The position numbers and the translations under genes were made by a program. From contig CP054187.1 in assembly GCA_015200345.1 (NCBI GenBank), positions 3,208,470 through 3,272,469 on the forward strand: a DNA stretch of 64,000 nt. The letters run 5' to 3'. Shown one piece after another: positions 57,567 to 64,000 of this stretch. Every line of letters starts with the position of its first letter. Position 1 is the stretch's first letter. This DNA comes from Planctomycetia bacterium. Lineage in GTDB: Bacteria > Planctomycetota > Phycisphaerae > UBA1845 > UTPLA1. The notes under the pieces are model-generated. The model worked only from the letters and a program-made list of their open reading frames with translations, ran no database searches and was not told where the DNA came from.

Positions 57567-60434
57567 TTGCGCAGAGACAAGTTTCTCATTCTGGCGGGCT
57601 TGGTCGCGGCGTGGGCAGAGAGCGGCCCCGCGCGCGCATACGACGGGAGCGGACCGCATGAGCGAGTTCCGGATGCGACGGTCTCGCATCGTGCGTCCCA
57701 GCGGATTATAAAGACATTTGACTTTGATGAGGCGAAGCTTGGCAACTACGAGGCCATGCCCATCGGCTGGCGCCGCGTGGAAAGACCCGGCTATCCCCGG
57801 TTCGCGGCCATGCAGATTGATCCGAATGCGGGTCCGACGGGGCCGGCGTTTCGATTAAATCTGGCCGGCGGAGCGACCGCGGCGGAGTACCTCACGCGGG
57901 CCATCGACGTGCATCCGAGCTGCGACTACGAAATCAGCGCGTCGATTCGGACTGACCGGCTCTCATTTGCCGGTGCAACGCTCGAGGCCTTCTACCTTGA
58001 TCACGCCCTGCGGGAGATTCCCGGGAGCCGGCGATCCGGTCGGGCGGTGCGTGGTTCCGAGGGGTCGGATTCGACGTGGTCGCGTGTGACGGTTCGGCTT
58101 TCCGGCGGGGTTGATGGAGCGCGGTGGATGGGGCTGGCGTGCGCCGTTCGTTCGGACGCGGCGCCGGCCGATGCGGACCAGCGGCTTTGTCCCGTGATTC
58201 GACAGGGGGTGCAGGGGGGCGCGTGGTTCGATGACATAATTGTGACACGCGTGCCACGGGTCACGCTCGAACCGGCGACCCCGTCGAGCGTGTTTGTCGG
58301 GCGTACGGCGCGCCTGCGCGTGGGCGTCGCCGAAATCGACGCGGCGGACCTCGCCGCGACGTTGACGATCACCGATGCGTTCGGTCGCGCGACCCTTGAC
58401 CGGCGGATTCCCGTCGTCTCACCTGCCTCGCCCATCGAAGAAACGGAGCTGCCCGTGCCCTGCCCCGGGCGCTACACGGCGCGCGTGGAGGTGACGAGCG
58501 AGGGGAAGATGCTGGCTTCGAAGTCGTTGCCGTTCGTATGCGTCGGGGGCGACGCGTCTTGTGCGTCTTGTCAGACCGGGTTGAGCACGCCGAGTCCTGC
58601 GGCGAATGCAAAGGACGCGATCGTGCGTGAGAGCTCCGCGGACACCGCGCGGGGCATCGGCCTGATCCTGGAACCGCCGTCGCCGGAGCGCCTGGCGGAG
58701 GTTCTGTCGCTGATGGACGTGCTGAAACCGGCCGCCGTGAAATTGCCCCTGTGGCGAGCGGACCTTTCGGACGGCGCGGTGGTCACGGGCGATGCCGTAA
58801 CAGCGGCACTCGTTGAGGGCCTGCATCGGCGCGGTATCCTTGTCATCGGTGTCCTTCGAGAGGTTCCTTCGGGCCTGGCTGCGCAATATGACTCGCCACG
58901 GGTGGGGCTGCTGGATGTGTTGCGCGGACCGGCGGCGATCTGGCGGCCCTACCTGGCGCTGACGGTGACGCGATTCGGATCGCACGTCGGGCTATGGCAA
59001 ATCGGCGGTGACGAGGATGCGGCGACGCTTGAACCGGCCGCGATCGAATCGGCCGCAACGGCCGTTCAACATGAATTGGATTCTCTGATTGGCGCCGGGC
59101 GATTGGTCGCGCCGCGGATGCTGGGCGATGCGCGGGCGCCGGTTGGAATAAACAAGGTGCTTAGCAGTTATCAGGCTCGGCCGCTGGTGTCGGCTCGGAA
59201 CCAGTTGGCGCTGAACGCGGCGAAGGCGGACTGGCTGACCGTCTGCCCGATGGAGCTTATTCCAGGCGGGGCCGAGGCCGGTCTGGCGGAGTTCGCCCAG
59301 CGCGTATTGCTCGGTCGCTGTCAGAGCGCGCGAATCGTATTTGTGAAACAACCGTGGCACTCACGCGATGCGGAAGAGGGAGGCCGACTGGAGCCGACGG
59401 AGGAGTTTCCCATCCTGGCGGCGCTGGGCGGCATCCTGCGCGGGCGCGATGCGGTGGAGCCGCTGTCCCCCGGCGAAGGCGTTCGCGGCTTTGTGTTGCG
59501 CGGAGCATCGGACGGATCGTGCAGCGTGGTGCTTTGGCGGGACGGGCCGAGCGGATCGGGCGAGGCGCTGACATGGGACATCGGCGATGAATGCCAATAC
59601 TTCGATGTGACAGGAAGGCCGCTGCCGCTGGGCCGCGCGACGGGCGGGCGGACGCTGGCGGTCGGGTTGCTTCCCAGCATCTTGACAGGTGTATCAGAAA
59701 GCCGAATGCGTGCGCTGGCACGTTTCCAGGTGGAACCTGCGGTCATCAGTCCAGGTCCACATCCGCAATCGGTGCGGCTGAAGTTCATCAATCCGCACAC
59801 GACGCCGCTATACGGTCTGATCCGCCTGACCGCGCCGGAAGGCTGGGGGGTCTCGCCGGCCGTTGTGCGTGTCAGTCTCGGCGCCGCCGGAGCGCAGGAG
59901 ACGCCATTAACCGTTCGCGTGCCAAGCAATCAATCGTCGGGACGGGTGGAGGTACTCGGTCGATTGGAGGCGGCGGGCGACGAACTGGATGGGATGGTCT
60001 TGCGAGCCGCGGTGGACGTGGGGAGCGCGGCGCTGGATGTCAACGTGCTGACCCGTGCGGAGGGGACGGCGCTGCGCGTGTACCATCGCGTGACGAATCG
60101 ATCCGAGTCGGTGCTGAATCTTCGCTGCGTGCTGCTCGCGCCGGGTCGCGCGGAGGAACAGCAGATGATCCGGGCGTTGGGACCGGGGCAGTCGGCGGTG
60201 CGCGCGTTCGTGCTGCCCGATGCTGCGGCCTTGCAGGATCGCGCGGCGCGCGTGACGGTGGAGCAGCTCGACGGGCCGATTCGAGACAATCGTCTTATCG
60301 TGGTGAACCCGTCCGGGGAGGGCATCGCGCCCAGGCCGCCCGCGCCGTCGCTGGTGCGATCTCACGCGGGGCGCGCCGGCGAACCGGATGTGCAAGCGAT
60401 GGTTTCCGGCTCCGGCGGTCTGCCGAGCCGATAG
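57567..60434 (+). CDS. Large exported protein of unknown function with beta domains and a TIM-barrel-like middle
   Basis: The 955-residue product starts at TTG 57567, with a signal peptide (KFLILAGLVAAWAESGPARA). Residues 40-230 look like a carbohydrate-binding/jelly-roll domain (TFDFDEAKLGNYEAMPIGW; WFDDIIVTRV). The middle (330-620) has strand-helix units with VGLWQIGGDED near 475 and DWLTVCPMELI near 553, like a glycoside-hydrolase-type barrel, but I cannot assign catalytic acids. The last 250 residues are Ig-like beta domains. It may act on polysaccharides. The last 73 bases overlap the convergent nitrilase gene. Confidence 0.6.
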   Translation: MRRDKFLILAGLVAAWAESGPARAYDGSGPHERVPDATVSHRASQRIIKTFDFDEAKLGNYEAMPIGWRRVERPGYPRFAAMQIDPNAGPTGPAFRLNLAGGATAAEYLTRAIDVHPSCDYEISASIRTDRLSFAGATLEAFYLDHALREIPGSRRSGRAVRGSEGSDSTWSRVTVRLSGGVDGARWMGLACAVRSDAAPADADQRLCPVIRQGVQGGAWFDDIIVTRVPRVTLEPATPSSVFVGRTARLRVGVAEIDAADLAATLTITDAFGRATLDRRIPVVSPASPIEETELPVPCPGRYTARVEVTSEGKMLASKSLPFVCVGGDASCASCQTGLSTPSPAANAKDAIVRESSADTARGIGLILEPPSPERLAEVLSLMDVLKPAAVKLPLWRADLSDGAVVTGDAVTAALVEGLHRRGILVIGVLREVPSGLAAQYDSPRVGLLDVLRGPAAIWRPYLALTVTRFGSHVGLWQIGGDEDAATLEPAAIESAATAVQHELDSLIGAGRLVAPRMLGDARAPVGINKVLSSYQARPLVSARNQLALNAAKADWLTVCPMELIPGGAEAGLAEFAQRVLLGRCQSARIVFVKQPWHSRDAEEGGRLEPTEEFPILAALGGILRGRDAVEPLSPGEGVRGFVLRGASDGSCSVVLWRDGPSGSGEALTWDIGDECQYFDVTGRPLPLGRATGGRTLAVGLLPSILTGVSESRMRALARFQVEPAVISPGPHPQSVRLKFINPHTTPLYGLIRLTAPEGWGVSPAVVRVSLGAAGAQETPLTVRVPSNQSSGRVEVLGRLEAAGDELDGMVLRAAVDVGSAALDVNVLTRAEGTALRVYHRVTNRSESVLNLRCVLLAPGRAEEQQMIRALGPGQSAVRAFVLPDAAALQDRAARVTVEQLDGPIRDNRLIVVNPSGEGIAPRPPAPSLVRSHAGRAGEPDVQAMVSGSGGLPSR

Positions 60435-61654
60435 CACGCCACGCGGCGCTGTATCCAGAGATTCGTTGACGGTGTGTAGAGCTTGACCTCGGCGTCGGCG
60501 AGATTGAGTTGCACCGGCGCGTCGGCAGTTTTCGAGTTCTCCGATGCCTCGCGCCAGGCAATGCCGCCGTCGGGCGAAACCATCAGTCGAATCCGCTCGT
60601 CGGCAGCGACGACGAAGACGCGGTTCTCCGCCGCGCGGGCACGAAGCAGCGCTTCATCAACCGGCGGACCGTCAAACCACAGAATCGACGCGCCCTGCAT
60701 GGCCTCGCACCGAGCACGCACAAATGATTCGGCATCGGCGCTTTCCAGGATCGCCATGCGGCCGCCGGCGTTCACGAGTTTGGTCATCACGGCGTCGATC
60801 GCCCCGGCGGGGTTCACTTCTACCTGCGTTCCATGGCGATCGATCGGGACCGCCGCCGGTGGCGCGAATAATCGACTCATGTCGCTTTCCGACGGGTGCG
60901 GGGGGCGCGGTCGGCCTGGCGACACGTCGGCGACAATCAGTGGATCGCCTTCCGCCGGCGCGGTCGCGAGGGTCTCGCCCCTGGCATCCACGACGCGACT
61001 TTGCCCGACGTACTCCAGCTTGTCCGCCTCGGCGCCGCTCTTGCTGCAACAGACGATCGGCACGCCGAACTCCATCGCGCGGGCGCGGACAAGAAACTCG
61101 GGATGAACGTTGCGATAGATTCCGCGCGGGCCGGCGTTGACCCAGGCCGTCGGCAGCAGCAGGATGCGCGCGCCGTCGGACACGAGCGTGGCCGCCACTT
61201 CCGGCGCGCGGCAATCGGCGCAAATCAGCACGCCCATTCGACCGAACTCGGAGTCGAAGGCCGCGATCTGCCAGCCCGGCTCAAACCAGCGGTTGTCGCA
61301 ATCCCAGAGAAAACTCTTGCGGGCGATGTGGATCAGCTCGCCGCGCCGATCGAACACGGCGGCACTGTTGTGCAGTTTGCCCTCGCGTTCTTCGACAAAG
61401 CCTGCGACCAGCCACATCGCGTGACGCCGGGCGATTTGCCCGAAGCGCGTCAGGACGGCGGCAGATCGTTCGATGTCCTCGCGCAGGTACCGCTCGACCG
61501 ATTCAAGCCAATAGGCGGGGTACGTCGTCTCGGGCAACACGAGCAAGTCCGCGCCGGCCTGATGGGCCTGTTCGGCGTGGCGCTCGACGATCGGCCAGAC
61601 CGACGCCGCATCATTGATCGTGACGGCGCGCATCTGCCCGCATGCGACTTTCAT
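60362..61654 (-). CDS. Nitrilase-superfamily carbon-nitrogen hydrolase with a degenerate second half
   Basis: The product of 430 residues starts at ATG 61654 (MKVACGQMRAV). The catalytic triad is present in the N-terminal half: Glu42 in LPETTYPAYW, Lys113 in ARKSFLWD and Cys145 in VLICADCRAPE. The half from about residue 290 repeats the fold in degenerate form (RARCEAMQGASILWF, RARAAENRVFVVAADE, VSPDGGIAWRE) without the triad. Such hydrolases act on amides or nitriles in the cytoplasm; the substrate is unknown. The 3' end overlaps the large exported gene tail to tail. Confidence 0.88.
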   Translation of the reverse strand: MKVACGQMRAVTINDAASVWPIVERHAEQAHQAGADLLVLPETTYPAYWLESVERYLREDIERSAAVLTRFGQIARRHAMWLVAGFVEEREGKLHNSAAVFDRRGELIHIARKSFLWDCDNRWFEPGWQIAAFDSEFGRMGVLICADCRAPEVAATLVSDGARILLLPTAWVNAGPRGIYRNVHPEFLVRARAMEFGVPIVCCSKSGAEADKLEYVGQSRVVDARGETLATAPAEGDPLIVADVSPGRPRPPHPSESDMSRLFAPPAAVPIDRHGTQVEVNPAGAIDAVMTKLVNAGGRMAILESADAESFVRARCEAMQGASILWFDGPPVDEALLRARAAENRVFVVAADERIRLMVSPDGGIAWREASENSKTADAPVQLNLADAEVKLYTPSTNLWIQRRVACYRLGRPPEPETIACTSGSPARPA

Positions 61655-61861
61655 GGTGTGGTCCTTCACGTGGGTCGGGGCGATTCGGCGATCGCGCCGC
61701 GTCCCCGCCACAGGAGGAAATGGTAGTCGTGTCGGGCGATGGATGCACGCCGGCGGCGCGGCGAGAACGTGTGGTTTGCGAGTCCGGTCGCCCGGCATCT
61801 ATAATCGCGGCGAAGGCGGACGGTTGATAGCCGGTCCGGACTTTCGAGCCTGCATCCATCC

Positions 61862-62830
61862 ATGTCCAAACGAGATTACTACGAGGTCCTGGGCCTTTCG
61901 CGCGGGGCGAACGAGGCGGAGATCAAGCGGGCCTATCGCAGGCTGGCCAAGCAGTACCATCCTGATCAGAACAAGCAGAGCAAGGACGCCGAAGCGCGCT
62001 TCAAGGAGGTGCAGGAGGCGTACGACGTGCTGTCCGATGCGACCAAGCGCGCGCGGTACGACCAGTTCGGCCATGGTGGCGTTGATCCGCGTGCGGGAGG
62101 AGGGAGCGTGTGGAGTACGACGGATGGGGAGCCGGTGGATTTGTCGGATTTCGCGGACATTTTTAATTTCGCTGGCCGGTCGGTCGGTGGGCGCGGGAGC
62201 GGGATCGGTTCGATCTTCGAGCAGATGTTCAGCGGGCACGATGGCGGATCGCCTTTCGAAGAGGCGGGGCCCATGGGCGGTCGCGACATCGAGCACACGG
62301 TGACCTTGAGCTTTGACCAGGCGCTGCGTGGCACAACGTTGCAACTGGAGTTGAGCGGCGGTCGGCGAAGCGAGACGATTGAGGTACGGATCCCGGCGGG
62401 CGTTCGGTCAGGTCAGCGGATTCGGGTGCGCGGGAAGGGTCAGCCTGGCTTGGGCCGTCGCGCGGCGGGGGATTTGTTCGTGCGGTGCGAGGTGTCGCCG
62501 CACCCGTATTATCGTCGTGAGGGGGACGACGTCTATCTGGAAGTTCCGGTGTCCATCGTCGAGGCGGCGCTGGGGGCGAAGGTGGATCTGCCGACGCCCG
62601 ATGGTCCGCGGACGGTGACGATTCCGCCTGGGACCAGCAGCGGGGCGAAGCTGCGGCTCGCGGGGCTGGGGATGCCGAATCCAAAGGGCGCGGGGCGGGG
62701 TGATTTTTATGCAGTTGTCAAGATTGTCGCGCCGGCGTCGCTGACGCCGCTTCAGCGTGAATCGTTGCAGGCGCTGGCGGAGAGCGGGCTGGGCAATCCG
62801 CGTTCGGGCCTGTGGGCGGGAATGCTTTGA
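61862..62830 (+). CDS. Type II DnaJ-like (CbpA-type) co-chaperone
   Basis: J-proteins stimulate DnaK's ATPase and deliver clients. The 322-residue product has an intact J domain (DYYEVLGLSRGANEAEIK; HPD in YHPDQNK near residue 35; FKEVQEAYDVLSD), a Gly-rich linker, and two C-terminal client-binding beta domains (RIPAGVRSGQRIRVRGKG near 180; VTIPPGTSSGAKLRLAGLG near 255). The zinc-finger cysteines of DnaJ are absent, which makes it a class B/CbpA type. No dnaK or grpE is adjacent. The stop overlaps the next start (TGATG). Confidence 0.93.
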   Translation: MSKRDYYEVLGLSRGANEAEIKRAYRRLAKQYHPDQNKQSKDAEARFKEVQEAYDVLSDATKRARYDQFGHGGVDPRAGGGSVWSTTDGEPVDLSDFADIFNFAGRSVGGRGSGIGSIFEQMFSGHDGGSPFEEAGPMGGRDIEHTVTLSFDQALRGTTLQLELSGGRRSETIEVRIPAGVRSGQRIRVRGKGQPGLGRRAAGDLFVRCEVSPHPYYRREGDDVYLEVPVSIVEAALGAKVDLPTPDGPRTVTIPPGTSSGAKLRLAGLGMPNPKGAGRGDFYAVVKIVAPASLTPLQRESLQALAESGLGNPRSGLWAGML

Positions 62831-63279
62831 TGACCTCGACCACCGGGAGCCGGTCGATCAGGTGGGGGCGCGGCGCGCGGCACGCGGCGATCTGGATTGG
62901 CTGGCTGGCGATGGGGGCGGTCGCGTTCGCCGACCAGCCGGGTGCGGCGGATTCGACGCGATCGCCGGGTGGAGCCGGTGGGGCCACGACCGCGGCAGCG
63001 ACCCGGAACGAGCCATCCGCGGCGACGCAAACGTCGGACGCGGAGGCGCTTCGGCGCGATCCGCGCGTTTGGCGGCTGAATCAGATCGTTCTCTGGAGCG
63101 TCGTGCTGCTGCTGGTTTTCTGCGTGGGGGCGGCGGCGGTGGTGCATTTCTCGCGACGGTATCGAACCTATCTGCTGCGCGAACGCTCCCAGCCGACGCC
63201 GGACGACGACGTATGGGCGATGCATCGGCTTCCGCCGGAGCGGCCGAGCGGCGAGGGCGAAGCGGGCGGCGGGGATTGA
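62830..63279 (+). CDS. Small membrane protein of unknown function, coupled to the J-protein
   Basis: The 149-residue product has a probable signal peptide (IWIGWLAMGAVAFADQ), an Ala/Thr/Gly/Ser-rich linker, and a single membrane helix (LNQIVLWSVVLLLVFCVGAAA) near residues 84-105 followed by a basic cytoplasmic-type tail. It starts one base inside the J-protein stop. No family is recognised; the coupling might mean a membrane partner of the chaperone. Confidence 0.62.
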   Translation: MTSTTGSRSIRWGRGARHAAIWIGWLAMGAVAFADQPGAADSTRSPGGAGGATTAAATRNEPSAATQTSDAEALRRDPRVWRLNQIVLWSVVLLLVFCVGAAAVVHFSRRYRTYLLRERSQPTPDDDVWAMHRLPPERPSGEGEAGGGD

Positions 63280-64000
63280 TTACTGCCGCGGGTGAAACTT
63301 CTGGTGGATGGATTTCAGGCGGTTTTTATCGACGTGGGTATAGATTTGAGTCGTCGCCACGTCGGCATGGCCCAGCAGCTCCTGCACGACGCGCAGATCG
63401 GCGCCGCCCTCGAGCATGTGCGTGGCGAAGCAGTGTCGCAGGGTGTGCGGGCCGACCGGCGCGGGCAGGCCGGCCGCCAGCGAGCAGCGATTCACGAGCC
63501 GCCAGATGTTCGTGCGATCCATCGGTTTGCCGGTGCGCGTGACGAAGAGCGCGCCGTCGGCATCGGTGGATTCGGTGAGGACGCTCCGCAGACCGCGCAG
63601 GTATTGGCGGACCGATTCGATGGCGTGCCCGCCGAGCGGCACGATGCGCTCGCGCCCGCCCTTGCCGAAGACGCGGACGTACCCGACGCCAAGATTCAAG
63701 TCACGGATTTTCAGGCCGGCGAGTTCCGACACCCGCATGCCCGTGGCGTACAGCACTTCGAGGATGGCGCGATCGCGCGCGAAGAACGGCTCGCCCGGCT
63801 GCGGTGCGGCCAGCAGCGCCTCGACCTGCGATCGGTGCAGCGTGTCGGGCAGCGTCTGCCATTTGCGAGGCGTCTCCAGCAGCGCGCTGAGGTCTTCTCG
63901 CAGCGTCCCGGTCATGTGCAGGTAGCGGAGGAACATTTTGACCGAGACCAGGTGCCGCGCGATGCTGGAGAGCGCCAGTTTTCGCTCGCCAAGTCGCACG
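63280..64000 (-). CDS. xerD: Xer-type tyrosine recombinase, C-terminal part
   Basis: XerC/XerD recombinases resolve chromosome dimers at dif during division. The 240 visible residues hold the end of the SAM-like core-binding domain and the whole catalytic domain: arginine in ATGMRVSELAGL, lysine in FGKGGRERIVPLGG, HTLRHCFATH, the histidine in LLGHADV and the tyrosine nucleophile in TTQIYTHV. The N-terminus lies beyond the right edge. XerD is more likely than XerC from the overall pattern but this is not certain; an integron or phage integrase is less likely given the short core length. Confidence 0.88.
   Translation of the reverse strand, partial: VRLGERKLALSSIARHLVSVKMFLRYLHMTGTLREDLSALLETPRKWQTLPDTLHRSQVEALLAAPQPGEPFFARDRAILEVLYATGMRVSELAGLKIRDLNLGVGYVRVFGKGGRERIVPLGGHAIESVRQYLRGLRSVLTESTDADGALFVTRTGKPMDRTNIWRLVNRCSLAAGLPAPVGPHTLRHCFATHMLEGGADLRVVQELLGHADVATTQIYTHVDKNRLKSIHQKFHPRQ

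Noticed and set aside
57448-57711. Small plus-strand frame before the 955-residue gene
   Set aside because: It overlaps the signal peptide of the larger gene in another frame and has no recognisable product.
63280-64000. Phage or integron integrase marking a mobile element
   Set aside because: The catalytic-domain length and pattern fit chromosomal XerC/XerD and no other mobile-element gene or attachment site was seen nearby.

Overview
The window is GC-rich, almost fully coding, bacterial chromosomal DNA. Several traits point to a Planctomycetota bacterium, probably of the Phycisphaerae or a related class: a PEP-CTERM protein, paralogous pseudopilin-like proteins ending in a GFADG(H/R) / GTIWQP signature, a bacterial topoisomerase VI B subunit, many planctomycete-style hypothetical exported proteins, and ATGA-coupled secretion genes. 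This placement is inferred from gene content only; no rRNA or tRNA gene was recognised.

Layout. 1-2815: the start of a membrane glycosyltransferase (minus strand, cut by the edge), a small membrane protein, thiS-thiG and a membrane-anchored unknown. 2921-8684: a strong sigma70-type promoter followed by rpmF-plsX-fabH-fabD-fabG-acpP-fabF, a complete type II fatty-acid initiation and elongation core minus the dehydratase and enoyl reductase. 8971-29794: a tightly coupled type II secretion/type IV pilus-like operon (pseudopilins I and J, GspK, a PilM-PilN/GspL fusion, a PilO/GspM-GspC-like protein) ending in a single 13.3 kb gene for a secretin of about 4,427 residues, then a small lipoprotein. 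29934-41458: a VKOR-DsbA fusion, a BamD-like TPR protein, lysA, lipoproteins, two large exported unknowns, and a CAP-domain lipoprotein. 41465-43504: topoisomerase VI subunit B alone. 43772-48381: two TPR proteins, an eight-helix membrane protein, an AlkD-like glycosylase. 48507-51035: two paralogous pseudopilin-like proteins flanking a zinc-ribbon protein. 51150-53716: a translationally coupled amidohydrolase pair, the second lacking metal ligands. 54094-56780: a PEP-CTERM protein with a textbook terminator, a CPBP membrane protease and a sigma-70 family factor. 57074-64000: a small lipoprotein, a 955-residue exported protein, a nitrilase-superfamily enzyme with a degenerate second half, a zinc-finger-less J-protein, a small membrane protein and the 3' part of a Xer-type recombinase.

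The most remarkable object is the giant secretin: a normal C-terminal secretin pore domain preceded by roughly 39 N-type (NolW-like) ring-building repeats instead of the usual one to four. It has three blocks of repeats separated by linkers, one of which contains a signal-peptide-like segment in mid-protein. It is the last major gene of an operon that carries the pseudopilus and inner-membrane assembly proteins but, within this window, no ATPase, no polytopic platform protein and no major pseudopilin. Other points of interest are a dispersed intergenic hairpin family with compensatory stem changes, including one inverted pair that resembles a REPIN, and the orphan Top6B.
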